A DNA stretch of 64,000 bases, from assembly GCA_030655215.1 (NCBI GenBank), contig JAURVZ010000060.1, positions 52,254 to 116,253 on the forward strand. The letters are read 5' to 3'. The notes under the pieces were generated by a model. It had not been told where the DNA came from, searched no databases, and saw only the letters and a list, made by a program, of their open reading frames with translations. Both the position numbers and the translations under genes were made by a program. Below are positions 8,349 through 16,394 of the stretch, piece after piece (position 1 is the stretch's first letter; each line of letters begins with the position of its first letter). Source of the DNA: Pseudolabrys sp. (GTDB lineage: Bacteria > Pseudomonadota > Alphaproteobacteria > Rhizobiales > Xanthobacteraceae).

Positions 8349-8558
8349 ATGACAGACAAAAAGCGCGGCGGATTCGATTGGGAAGTCTATTTCGTTTACT
8401 TCGACGGCGAGAATGACAGCATGGCGGTTTCCGCATGCTGGACCGTGGAAGAGGCCGCGGCTGAAGCGCGAACGTCACTGAACGCCTTTTGCAAGAACGA
8501 CGACGAGAAAGATCAGTTCGAGATTGTTGCCGTTGTCCGGTCGGACGCGGAGATCTGA
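8349..8558 (+). CDS. small hypothetical protein
   Basis: This is a 69-residue acidic protein beginning MTDKKRGGFDWEVYFVYFDG with a single Cys pair (ACW, FCKN). It is predicted soluble. No family is recognised. It lies 27 bp after the carboxyltransferase gene on the same strand and may ride on that transcript. The mixed alpha/beta-like composition and orderly codon use support a real gene, but no clear Shine-Dalgarno precedes the ATG. Confidence 0.6.
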   Translation: MTDKKRGGFDWEVYFVYFDGENDSMAVSACWTVEEAAAEARTSLNAFCKNDDEKDQFEIVAVVRSDAEI

Positions 8559-8576
8559 GGTTTGGTTTGGTCAAGA

Positions 8577-8608
8577 TGTGAGGGCCGGCACCGTCGCCGA
8601 CCCTCACA
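8577..8608. terminator. hairpin between convergent genes
   Basis: TGTGAGGG (8577-8584) pairs with CCCTCACA (8601-8608), with an additional CGGC/GCCG inner stem. It lies between the convergent 8349-8558 (+) and 8618-9091 (-) genes and probably terminates both. Confidence 0.65.
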
Positions 8609-8617
8609 TGTGTCCGA

Positions 8618-9091
8618 CTACTTAGCCGCCACGGCCGCGACAATATCGACCTCGATCATCATGCCCGGTCGCGCCAACTGCACGACGTTCAGGAACGTAT
8701 GCGGCGGTGGCGGCAGGGTGCCGTAGGTTTCCTTGCGGCATTCCTGCATTTCGGGGCGATAGCGCGGGTCGGTGACATAGGTCGTCGCCTTGACGATATC
8801 GGCGACGGTCGCGCCATTGGCGGCGAGAGCCTGCTTGATCTTCAGCCAGGTGAAGCGGCATTGCTCGAGGAAGTTGTCCTTGTGGCGCACGGAGCCGTCA
8901 TCCGGGTCTTCGGCACCGATGCCGGCGAGATAGATGGTCTTCGCGGGACCGGTCACGGTCGCGGCTTCCGAGAACGCGCCCGTGGCGAACTTGCTGTAGT
9001 TGTACATTTTCTTTTCGAATTGCTGCGCAAGGGCAGGCTGTGCCGCCATGGCGGCGAGCAGCGAGGCGGCGATCAATAGACGTGAGAACAT
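8618..9091 (-). CDS. exported RidA-like protein lacking the catalytic arginine
   Basis: The 157-residue protein is a Rid-family domain preceded by a Sec signal peptide (MFSRLLIAASLLAAMAAQ, cleavage after ALA). Family features include KTIYLAGIGAEDPDD, CRFTWLKIKQALAANGATVA and a terminal MIEVDIVAAV strand. At the position of the RidA catalytic Arg (the ARS/ARTT motif) it reads PPHTFLNVV, so the Arg is replaced. It is therefore unlikely to be a classical periplasmic imine deaminase and resembles the uncharacterised Rid subfamilies. The gene stands alone between a terminator hairpin and the membrane-protein gene at 9144. Confidence 0.8.
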   Translation of the reverse strand: MFSRLLIAASLLAAMAAQPALAQQFEKKMYNYSKFATGAFSEAATVTGPAKTIYLAGIGAEDPDDGSVRHKDNFLEQCRFTWLKIKQALAANGATVADIVKATTYVTDPRYRPEMQECRKETYGTLPPPPHTFLNVVQLARPGMMIEVDIVAAVAAK

Positions 9092-9143
9092 AGGCGCTCC
9101 TTCAGGGCTTGGATGTCGCGAAGTCCAAGCAAGTCCTGTGCCG

Positions 9144-10712
9144 CTACTGGCTATAGAGCGTTGCGCGTGTGGAAACGGAATTGCTCCACTTGTCCGTATC
9201 GTAATCGGCGAATGACCGCAGGATGGCTTCGCGTTTTTCGGCGGGCAGAGTGTTGCTGAGAAGCAAATACATATGCCCTTTGACGCGGCCTTTGTAGCGA
9301 ACAGCCGATATGGACGCGTCGCTCATCAAGGCTGGGGCTTCGACGATGATCCGAGCATTGGGCGGTAGTGTTGCAATCAACTCCGGCGCGCCGAGATAAA
9401 AGAGGGCGTCGCGGCCTTCGGTGGCAAAGGCCTGTTGGATTGCCGCCAGTGACGAGGCATCGGCGTTCGGTTGTAACGTCCAGCTGTAACGCTCGACCGT
9501 TTGCTGTTGCGCGCTCATCACGCGCGCGCTGAAGGAAGCAAGGCCGTACATCGACATCGTGCTGAACAGTGCGAGGAGGGCGTAGCGAACGCCGCGATGG
9601 ATGCCCGGCCGCAACGCCATCGCCAGCAGGCACAAAAATAGGAGCATGCCGACGGGGCGGAAATGCCGCTCTTCCAGTGGGATCGGCGCGCCACGCAAAT
9701 ACAACACCAGCATCAGCAACGTGAAGCCGCCGAGCATCAGCAATGAGAACCGCCTCACGACGCGCTCGTTCTCCGGTGCATTTCTGTCGAAGGCCAATGC
9801 TGCGGCGAGCAGCACGGCGACCGGCAACAAGCCGATCAGCACCAGCGCCGCATCATCGTGCAAAATCACGCGCCGAGGCGTCTGCGTCAGCCAGACAATG
9901 AAGTCCTGCCATGACAGCGCCGATGTCCACGGCGCACTCAAGGCGAACGCGGCCCTCACAAAGCCAAAGCCTTGGCCACCACCGGTAAAATGCGTCACCG
10001 GCTTTGCCGCAAACCAGAAGACATAAACGAGCGCGACAGCGATCAGCGCACCAAACACGCCGCCGATCAGGCCGGGCGTGAGGCGGCGCGCCTGGACCAT
10101 AGCCAGCATACCGGCTGCGCCGAAGGCGGATGCGACAACAATCAAGCCATTCAGCTTGGCGAGAAATCCGATAGCCGTGGCGACGAACGCGATTAGCATC
10201 GCCGTCATCAGTGTCACATGCGGTAAGCGCCATGCCGCCAGCACGATCCATGGCGTCACCGCCTGCAGCAAAATTTCGCCGCCGCTGTAGATCCCGTAGG
10301 CGCTGCTCGAGAAGCGAAACGTTGCGATCAGCAGCGTGGCGGCCAATGCCACGCGCGGCCCTAGATCAAATGCGCGCGCCACCGTGATCCAGCCAAGCAA
10401 GGCGGTGAGGTTACACAGCCCGGCAATCATCACGAGCGCGGTGCCGAGTCGCAGTCCGGTCAGCGTCAGCAGTCCGGGCACCAAATACTGCCCCGGGCTC
10501 CACCAGCTTGCCGCCTGCACGATGTCGCGCGAGATATCGGCCGGGTCCGGCCCAATCGCCGTATCGAACGGCGTGCTGTGCAACAGCCCATACCAGCGCG
10601 TCAGACCGAAGGCCGGGTCATAGGCGATGAAAGGCGGCGCCGTCAGGCTGATCGCCGTCATCGCGGCGACGATCAAGAGAGCCAGCACCTGCGCATGACG
10701 ATAAGAGACCAT
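9144..10712 (-). CDS. polytopic membrane protein, GT-C glycosyltransferase-like topology
   Basis: The 522-residue protein has roughly ten to eleven hydrophobic segments through residue 400 and a soluble C-terminal domain of about 120 residues. The first extracytoplasmic loop after segment 1 is long and contains paired aspartates (GPDPADISRD), which recalls the catalytic loop of GT-C lipid-sugar transferases. I do not recognise a specific family and the enzymatic role is inference. The C-terminal part includes ALFYLGAPELIATLPPNARI, a globular alpha/beta-looking segment. The gene is not part of an evident cell-wall or LPS cluster. Confidence 0.7.
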   Translation of the reverse strand: MVSYRHAQVLALLIVAAMTAISLTAPPFIAYDPAFGLTRWYGLLHSTPFDTAIGPDPADISRDIVQAASWWSPGQYLVPGLLTLTGLRLGTALVMIAGLCNLTALLGWITVARAFDLGPRVALAATLLIATFRFSSSAYGIYSGGEILLQAVTPWIVLAAWRLPHVTLMTAMLIAFVATAIGFLAKLNGLIVVASAFGAAGMLAMVQARRLTPGLIGGVFGALIAVALVYVFWFAAKPVTHFTGGGQGFGFVRAAFALSAPWTSALSWQDFIVWLTQTPRRVILHDDAALVLIGLLPVAVLLAAALAFDRNAPENERVVRRFSLLMLGGFTLLMLVLYLRGAPIPLEERHFRPVGMLLFLCLLAMALRPGIHRGVRYALLALFSTMSMYGLASFSARVMSAQQQTVERYSWTLQPNADASSLAAIQQAFATEGRDALFYLGAPELIATLPPNARIIVEAPALMSDASISAVRYKGRVKGHMYLLLSNTLPAEKREAILRSFADYDTDKWSNSVSTRATLYSQ

Positions 10713-10770
10713 GCGCCATCTTACAGCTCAGGCGTGTGCAGTAATCAATGCGCACGGGTCTGAACGCGAA

Positions 10771-10798
10771 AGCCGGCGGCGTCGAAACGCCACCGGCT
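10771..10798 (-). terminator. terminator hairpin of the 10828-11022 gene
   Basis: AGCCGG (10771-10776) pairs with CCGGCT (10793-10798) with an inner CGT/ACG extension. On the minus strand the stem is followed by TTTCGCGTT. It lies 30 bp beyond the small gene's stop. Confidence 0.6.
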
Positions 10799-10827
10799 CA
10801 AAATAGCTCGACGTGCCGCCGCCGACA

Positions 10828-11022
10828 CTAGCCGGCGACGCGGGTCCATTCCGTGCGGGCGCGCTCGGTCAGGTGCTGCCACTTCACGCCAACGACGTCC
10901 CAGTTAACCATCGGCCGTGTCGAGGCGCTGGCATCGGCATTGGCCGAACTGCCGGAGTCGTAAATGTAGGCGCCGCCAATGGTGAGCAGGGCGCCGATGA
11001 TGATACCGAACAAAAGCCGCAT
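10828..11022 (-). CDS. small single-pass membrane protein under an EcfG-type promoter
   Basis: This 64-residue protein begins MRLLFGIIIGALLTIGGAYI, a single transmembrane helix. It continues with a short Ser/Ala/Asp linker and a polar tail containing two Trp residues (VKWQHL, EWTRV). No family is recognised. AGGGAGATT precedes the ATG. Upstream, GGAAC-N16-CGTT (11052-11076) is an exact general-stress promoter match, and a hairpin terminator follows, so it is a complete monocistronic unit. Similar short N-anchored proteins are common among alphaproteobacterial stress-induced genes. Confidence 0.75.
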   Translation of the reverse strand: MRLLFGIIIGALLTIGGAYIYDSGSSANADASASTRPMVNWDVVGVKWQHLTERARTEWTRVAG

Positions 11023-11051
11023 GATTAAATCTCCCGTGTCCCGGCATCAAA

Positions 11052-11076
11052 AACGCGCCGGGAACCCTAGAGTTCC
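11052..11076 (-). promoter_or_regulatory. EcfG-type general-stress promoter of the small membrane protein
   Basis: On the minus strand GGAAC (11076-11072) is followed by 16 bases and CGTT (11055-11052), an exact consensus match. The transcript would start about 20-25 nt before the ATG at 11022. Confidence 0.78.
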
Positions 11077-11251
11077 GCTCGCAAGGGTGCTCGGACGACT
11101 ATTTACGGGCCGATCGTGGAATAGGGCCACTACGGGCCTTTTTGCGGAACGGGGGCCTCAAGTTGCATATTAACCATGGGCCTCGTAATAACCTATTGAT
11201 CTTGTTGCAATTTCAGACGCAAAAAGTTCGCGCCTTTTTGAAATTAACTGC

Positions 11252-11263
11252 TATATTACCGGC
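11252..11263 (+). promoter_or_regulatory. possible -10 box placing transcription start at the ATG
   Basis: TATATT (11252-11257) lies six bases before the ATG at 11264, and no Shine-Dalgarno string is present between them. If it is a -10 element the mRNA would be leaderless. No good -35 is visible at the matching distance, so the call is tentative. Confidence 0.35.
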
Positions 11264-12025
11264 ATGAGTACACAGTCGACGAAGACCGCCCGGCGGACTG
11301 CGAAGGCCGCCCGCGGTACCAAGAAATCCGGAAAATCCGCCAGCGCGGACAAGAGCGCACGCACGTCGGTCAAGAAGCCGGCGACCAAGTCGTCGCGTCG
11401 CGTGCCTGCGACAACAACGCGCGGTGCGCGGCCTGTCACCGCGAATTTTGTCGCGCGTGCTGCTGCCAAGCCGGCAGCGAAAACCTCCGTCGCAACGAAA
11501 GCCGTTGCCAAAACGATTGCAAAGACGATTGCAAAGACGACTGCGAAGTCGACGTCAAAGACGGTGGCCAAGGCTGTTGCCGTGACAAAGCCAGTCGCCA
11601 AGCACGTTATTGCGCCTGTCGTCGCTCCGGTCGCAAAGGCGCCGGTGAAAACCGTATCGAAGGCGGAATCTAAAGCTGCTGCGAAGACGTTGTCGAAGGC
11701 TGTGTCCAAGATCGCCGCACAGATCGCCGCCAAGGTGGCATCCAAAGAAGCCGTGAAGGAAGCGGCTGCCCAGCCTAAGGTCGTTCGCGTTTACAGCCCG
11801 CCGGTGCAGCCGGCAGCGCCTGAACTGCCGATCATCCGGCACAAATATTCGGTCGGCGAGACGGTGTACTTCACCTCGCCGAATTTCGGCCGCGCCGCTG
11901 CCTCGGGCACCTATACGGTGGTCAAGCAGCTACCGTCGGAGAGCGACGATTACCAGTATCGCATCAAGAGCTCTGGCGAGGCCTTTGAGCGCGTCGCCAA
12001 GGAAAGCCAGCTCGACCGCGTCTAG
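11264..12025 (+). CDS. histone H1-like Lys/Ala-rich protein with a conserved C-terminal domain
   Basis: The 253-residue protein is split in two. Residues 1 to about 165 are dominated by Lys, Ala, Thr, Ser and Val in short repeats (AKTIAKTIAKTTAKS and similar), like bacterial H1-type nucleoid proteins. Residues 185-253 form a compact domain starting with HKYSVGETVYFTSPNF, with YTVVKQLPSESDDYQYRIKS and a closing FERVAKESQLDRV. The tail reads like a small beta-rich, SH3-like module. DNA or polyanion binding by the basic half is inferred. There is no Shine-Dalgarno before the ATG. Repetitive coding sequence makes the large minus-strand frame opposite it spurious. Confidence 0.78.
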   Translation: MSTQSTKTARRTAKAARGTKKSGKSASADKSARTSVKKPATKSSRRVPATTTRGARPVTANFVARAAAKPAAKTSVATKAVAKTIAKTIAKTTAKSTSKTVAKAVAVTKPVAKHVIAPVVAPVAKAPVKTVSKAESKAAAKTLSKAVSKIAAQIAAKVASKEAVKEAAAQPKVVRVYSPPVQPAAPELPIIRHKYSVGETVYFTSPNFGRAAASGTYTVVKQLPSESDDYQYRIKSSGEAFERVAKESQLDRV

Positions 12026-12105
12026 CGGTCGGGTGGCGCTGCCGCCTTCGTTTTGCTTTTATAGAAACGGGCGATCTGAATCGTTCAGACGCGACGGAGG
12101 GGCGC

Positions 12106-12438
12106 ATGCCGGTCTATATCACGCAAGGGCGCTACACCCGCGATGCCATCAAGGGCATGCTGGTCCAGCCGGAGGACAGGGCGCTGGAAGTGTCGCGCCT
12201 GCTCGGGAAGGTCGGCGGCAAGCTGGTTTCCTATTACGTCACGTTCGGTGAGTTCGACTTCATGGTCATCGCCGAGGCGCCGGACAATGCGCAGATGTCG
12301 GCCGTGCTACTGGCGGCGGGGGCCAGCAAGGGCGTGACTGACTTGCGCACAACGGTTGCGATGACGTCTATCGAGGCCAAGGGCGCGTTTGCGGTGGCCA
12401 GCGACCTGGCGCCGAGTTTCAAGTCGGCCGGCGGCTAA
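12106..12438 (+). CDS. GYD domain-containing protein
   Basis: This 110-residue protein is a small alpha/beta ferredoxin-like protein of the GYD family. It begins MPVYITQGRYTRDAIKGML, with GGKLVSYYVTFGEFDFMVIA in the middle. That FGEFDFM segment corresponds to the family's conserved Gly-x-[YF]-Asp. A GGAGGGGC Shine-Dalgarno lies six bases upstream. The family has no established reaction. It is followed 27 bp later by a solute-binding protein gene on the same strand and may be cotranscribed with it. Confidence 0.85.
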   Translation: MPVYITQGRYTRDAIKGMLVQPEDRALEVSRLLGKVGGKLVSYYVTFGEFDFMVIAEAPDNAQMSAVLLAAGASKGVTDLRTTVAMTSIEAKGAFAVASDLAPSFKSAGG

Positions 12439-12464
12439 AACAAAAGAACAAATTGGGAGGTTTC

Positions 12465-13439
12465 ATGCGCATTACCCTTCGGTCTATCGCCACCGCACTG
12501 CCGCTCGCACTCGCTTTGGCCGCACCAGTGCCGGCAGAGGCGCAAACCTACCCGAACCGCGCGGTGAAGATGATCGTGCCGTTCGGCGCCGGCGGTCCGG
12601 CTGACCTCTATGCCCGTGCTCTCGCGAAGTATCTCAGCGACGAGACCAAGCAGCCCTTCGTCATCGAAAACCGGCCCGGCGCCGGCGCTGTGATCGGCAC
12701 TGACGCGGTCGCGAAATCGCCGGCTGATGGCTACACGTTGTTGGTCATGTCGAACACACACACCACCAACGAGTCGCTGATCCCGAACAAGCCATACGAC
12801 CTGATGCGCGATTTCGTGCCGGTGGCGCCGATCAACTATTCCGATCTGCTGATGGTCGTGCATCCGTCGGTCGAAGCCAAGACGGTGGCCGAGTTCGTCG
12901 CGCTGGCCAAGAAGGACGCCGGCAAGCTGAACTATGCCTCGTCAGGACCGGGCACGCCGTATCACATGGCCGGCGAGCTGTTCAAAGCCATGAGTAAGAC
13001 CGACATCGTGCACATCCCGCACAAGGCCTCGGGCGATGCGCGCAACAGCGTGTTGTCCGGCAATGTGCAGATGATGCTGGATGCGGTGACCACGATGACC
13101 GAGTTGGCCACCGGCGGCAAAGTCCGCGCTGTCGCCACCACCGGCCTCACGCGCAATCCGCTGACGCCGGACCTGCCAACGGTCGCCGAAACCATCCCCG
13201 GCTATGAGGCGACTATCTGGCTTGGCGTCATGGCGCCGAAGGATACGCCGAAAGAGGTGGTTGCCTATCTCAACGCCGCCATCAAGAAAGTCGTGAATGC
13301 GCAGGAGGTCAAGGACACCTGGCAGAAGCAGGGCGCCGTGCCGATGGCCATGACGCCGCCGGAATTCGACGCCTATATGCGCAAGGATATCGACAAGTGG
13401 GCCGAGGTGGTGAAGGTCTCGGGCGCGAAAGTTCAATAG
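12465..13439 (+). CDS. tripartite tricarboxylate transporter (TTT) family substrate-binding protein
   Basis: The 324-residue protein has a signal peptide (MRITLRSIATALPLALALA, cleavage after AEA). The Bug/TctC fold follows: YPNRAVKMIVPFGAGGPAD, VIENRPGAGAVIGTDAVAKS and DGYTLLVMSNTHTTN near the N-terminus, then GKLNYASSGPGTPYHMAGEL and HIPHKASGDA, and a helical close. These periplasmic proteins bind carboxylates and other small acids with high affinity. No TctA/TctB membrane components are nearby, which is usual for the expanded Bug repertoire of this group. ATG at 12465 is chosen over the TTG at 12453 because GGGAGG lies between them. Confidence 0.9.
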   Translation: MRITLRSIATALPLALALAAPVPAEAQTYPNRAVKMIVPFGAGGPADLYARALAKYLSDETKQPFVIENRPGAGAVIGTDAVAKSPADGYTLLVMSNTHTTNESLIPNKPYDLMRDFVPVAPINYSDLLMVVHPSVEAKTVAEFVALAKKDAGKLNYASSGPGTPYHMAGELFKAMSKTDIVHIPHKASGDARNSVLSGNVQMMLDAVTTMTELATGGKVRAVATTGLTRNPLTPDLPTVAETIPGYEATIWLGVMAPKDTPKEVVAYLNAAIKKVVNAQEVKDTWQKQGAVPMAMTPPEFDAYMRKDIDKWAEVVKVSGAKVQ

Positions 13440-13445
13440 GATACA

Positions 13446-14363
13446 ATGGCCAGCGTAGACGGCACATTAAATAGCCTGCTCAAGGTTGCACTGGCGGTGG
13501 CGGTTGCCGCCTGCGTGGCGCTGTCCGTCTTCGTCGTCGTCTCGCAAATGGCGCTCGACCGCGACGCGGCCGACCGCCGTGCCCTGATCCAACGCCAGTC
13601 TGAACTGACTACGGCCGCAGCTGCACCGGGCTCGGCTCTGTCATGCCTCGACGCCGGGGCAGGCGACACCGTCGAGACCGCCTGCGAAGACCGCGTCTTC
13701 GCCACGCCGCAAAGCGCTGCGGCTGCCGTTGCCTATATCGGCGCCCGGCTGTCGCTGCTCACCGAAGCGGCCGAAACCCAGCCTACCGCACTGAGAGCGC
13801 TGGCCGCCTCGCGCCGGGCGCTCGAACTCGACCGCTACGGCATCACCGCCCACGTGCTCGCGTCGCGCGAGAGCTGCACCGTCGACCGCTGTGGCATCTT
13901 TGCCCATCTCACCGATGCCAGCGCGGTCAAGGCCAATATGAAGGCGCAGGCCTTCGATCAATATGTCTCGCGCCACGCTTCGGCCTGGAATGCAACGCCG
14001 GGCGCGCCGGCGGAATCTGCGCCACCCGCCATGTCGGCTGCTCCGCCCACGGCACCGGTGCAGTCCGCCGCTGTCGCCGGTCCGCCGGTCGCCCAGCCGA
14101 TGTCCGACAAATACACGCTGCCGTCGGCGGCCTCGATCCCGGCGGTCAGCATCATGAATTCAGAGCCGCCGCTGCCGAAGGGCGCCGCCGAGGCGCAAGC
14201 CCAGGCCCCGGCCCAAGGAACGGCGCAAGCTCAAGGCCAGGGCGCCGCCCCGTTCAAGGGCGAAATCAGGCCGGACGACGACGTGCCGATGCCGCGAAAG
14301 CGTCCACAGGCGCGGGCCGAGCCCGCCCCAGAACCGGCAGCGCCCACCGCAACAGTGCGCTAG
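13446..14363 (+). CDS. membrane-anchored protein with a Pro/Ala-rich tail
   Basis: This 305-residue protein is of unknown function. Residues 10-33 form one transmembrane segment (LLKVALAVAVAACVALSVFV). A helical domain of about 150 residues follows, with four Cys (CLDAGAGDTVETAC, then ESCTVDRCG). From about residue 185 a low-complexity Pro/Ala/Gln tail runs to the end. The four Cys are in the periplasmic part and could pair as two disulfides. It starts 6 bp after the TTT binding protein and ends 42 bp before the biotin carboxylase gene on the same strand. No family is recognised. Confidence 0.7.
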   Translation: MASVDGTLNSLLKVALAVAVAACVALSVFVVVSQMALDRDAADRRALIQRQSELTTAAAAPGSALSCLDAGAGDTVETACEDRVFATPQSAAAAVAYIGARLSLLTEAAETQPTALRALAASRRALELDRYGITAHVLASRESCTVDRCGIFAHLTDASAVKANMKAQAFDQYVSRHASAWNATPGAPAESAPPAMSAAPPTAPVQSAAVAGPPVAQPMSDKYTLPSAASIPAVSIMNSEPPLPKGAAEAQAQAPAQGTAQAQGQGAAPFKGEIRPDDDVPMPRKRPQARAEPAPEPAAPTATVR

Positions 14364-14405
14364 GCTGCCGGGACCGCCCACGGACCCGTCAGGTTGGCCC
14401 GAGCC

Positions 14406-16379
14406 ATGTTCAAAACCGTCCTCATCGCCAACCGCGGCGAAATCGCCTGCCGCATCATTCGCACCGCCAAGCGGCTCGGCCTGCGTACGGTCGCGGTCTA
14501 TTCGGAAGCAGACAGCCAAGCGCTGCACGTCAAGCTCGCCGACGCGGCGTACCCGATCGGCCCGGCGCAAGCGGCGCAAAGCTATCTTGTCGGCGAGAAG
14601 ATCATCGCGGCGGCGAAAGAAGCGCGCGCAGACTGCATTCATCCCGGCTATGGCTTCCTCTCCGAGAATTCCGCCTTCGCACAATCTGTTGCCGATGCCG
14701 GCATTGCTTTCGTCGGTCCGCCGCCCTCGGCAATGCTGGCCATGGGCCTCAAGGACCGCGCCAAGGCGCTGATGGAGAAAGCCGGCGTGCCGGTGGTGCC
14801 GGGTTATCACGGCGACAAGCAGGACCCGGAATTCCTCAAGCGCAAGGCCTATGAGATCGGCTATCCGGTACTCATCAAGGCGGTCGCCGGCGGCGGCGGC
14901 AAGGGCATGCGCCGCGTCGACAAGCATGCCGAGTTCGACACCGCGCTGGAAGGCGCGCAGCGCGAAGCCAAGGCCGCCTTTGGCGACGCCCGCGTGCTGA
15001 TCGAAAAATACATCACCGCGCCGCGCCACATCGAAATGCAGGTCTTCGCCGACACGCATGGCAATGCCATTCATCTGAATGAGCGCGATTGTTCGCTGCA
15101 ACGCCGCCACCAGAAGGTGATCGAGGAGGCACCGGCGCCGGGCATGAGCGCTACTCTGCGCGCCGAGATGGGCGATGCGGCGGTCGCCGCGGCGAAAGCC
15201 TGTGGCTATGTCGGCGCCGGCACGATCGAGTTCATTGCCGACGGTGCAGGCGGCCTGAAGAGCGGTGGCTTCTGGTTCATGGAAATGAACACGCGGCTGC
15301 AGGTTGAGCATCCGGTGACGGAAGCGATCACTGGCCTCGATCTGGTCGAGTGGCAATTCCAGATTGCTGCCGGCGAGAAGCTACCATTGAAGCAGGATCA
15401 GGTGCCGCTCACCGGCCACGCCGTCGAAGCGCGGCTCTATGCCGAGGATCCGGAGCGCGGCTTTCTGCCATCGACCGGCAAATTGATGGCGCTGAAGTTT
15501 CCGTCCGGCGAGGGGCTGCGTATCGATACCGGCGTCGAAAGTGGCGACGAGGTGACGCCGTTCTACGATCCGATGATCGCCAAGGTCATCGCGCATGGCC
15601 GCAACCGCGAGCAGGCGCTCGATCGCCTCGCCAATGCGCTCGACGCCACGGTGGTTGTCGGCCCGCGGAGCAATGCCGGTTTCCTCAGCCTGCTGTGTCG
15701 GGCACCGCAATTCCGCCAGGGCGAGTTCGACACCGGATTCATCGACGCCCATCTCGATGATCTTGGAGCCGTGCCGCAAGGCATGGACAAAGCCGCTGCT
15801 GCACTCGGCGCGCGCGAACTGCTGACGCGCGAGCGCGGCCGCATCGCCGACCAGATTTCGCGCGAGGCGGATGCAGCGCGCTCGACCCATATCTCGCCGT
15901 GGGATGCCGATGACGGCTTCCAGTTGTCCGGCCCGCGCCGCCAGATTGTGCCGATCCTTGCCGATGGCGAGAAGGTGACGGCGCAGGTCATTCAGGAAGC
16001 CCGCACGACGACGGTGACGATTGATGGCGTTGCCGCGGCAGCGGATGCCGTCGCAGTGGCGACTGCCGACGCCGTTTACGTCTTGCGCAAGGGCCGCCAG
16101 ACCAAGGTGGCGTTCCGCGATCTCAGTCTTGATGAAGGCTCGGATGGCGCCGGCGGTGGGCTGGTGCGCGCGCCCATGCACGGCAAGGTGCTGTCGGTGC
16201 TGGTCGAGCAGGGCGCTTCCGTCACACGCGGCCAGCGTCTCGCCATCATCGAGGCGATGAAGATGGAGCACACGCTCGTCGCGCCGCTCGACGGCACGGT
16301 CAGCGAAATCGCCGTCGGCAAGGACGAGCAGGTCGCCGAAGGCGCCAAGATGATCGTCATCGAAGCCAAGAAAGAATAA
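14406..16379 (+). CDS. mccA: acyl-CoA carboxylase biotin carboxylase/biotin carrier (alpha) subunit, probably methylcrotonyl-CoA carboxylase
   Basis: The 657-residue protein is a full-length alpha subunit. A biotin carboxylase domain (FKTVLIANRGEIACRIIRTA at the start, the ATP-grasp glycine loop GGGGKGMR near residue 165, MEMNTRLQVEHPVTE near 295) is followed by a BT linker and a C-terminal biotinyl domain. Biotin would attach to K619 in EAMKMEH. It carboxylates its own biotin with ATP and bicarbonate; the carboxyl group is then passed on by the beta subunit, most likely the product of 6714-8321. The ATG at 14406 is the first codon matching the family start; a TTG at 14394 would add four residues. 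A propionyl-CoA partner is the alternative. Confidence 0.88.
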   Translation: MFKTVLIANRGEIACRIIRTAKRLGLRTVAVYSEADSQALHVKLADAAYPIGPAQAAQSYLVGEKIIAAAKEARADCIHPGYGFLSENSAFAQSVADAGIAFVGPPPSAMLAMGLKDRAKALMEKAGVPVVPGYHGDKQDPEFLKRKAYEIGYPVLIKAVAGGGGKGMRRVDKHAEFDTALEGAQREAKAAFGDARVLIEKYITAPRHIEMQVFADTHGNAIHLNERDCSLQRRHQKVIEEAPAPGMSATLRAEMGDAAVAAAKACGYVGAGTIEFIADGAGGLKSGGFWFMEMNTRLQVEHPVTEAITGLDLVEWQFQIAAGEKLPLKQDQVPLTGHAVEARLYAEDPERGFLPSTGKLMALKFPSGEGLRIDTGVESGDEVTPFYDPMIAKVIAHGRNREQALDRLANALDATVVVGPRSNAGFLSLLCRAPQFRQGEFDTGFIDAHLDDLGAVPQGMDKAAAALGARELLTRERGRIADQISREADAARSTHISPWDADDGFQLSGPRRQIVPILADGEKVTAQVIQEARTTTVTIDGVAAAADAVAVATADAVYVLRKGRQTKVAFRDLSLDEGSDGAGGGLVRAPMHGKVLSVLVEQGASVTRGQRLAIIEAMKMEHTLVAPLDGTVSEIAVGKDEQVAEGAKMIVIEAKKE

Positions 16380-16394
16380 TGGAAGAGTAATTTT

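Noticed and set aside
11264..11760. Direct repeats of Lys/Ala codons considered as a CRISPR or tandem DNA repeat
   Set aside because: The repeats follow the codon pattern of a low-complexity basic protein, are of unequal length and have no spacers.
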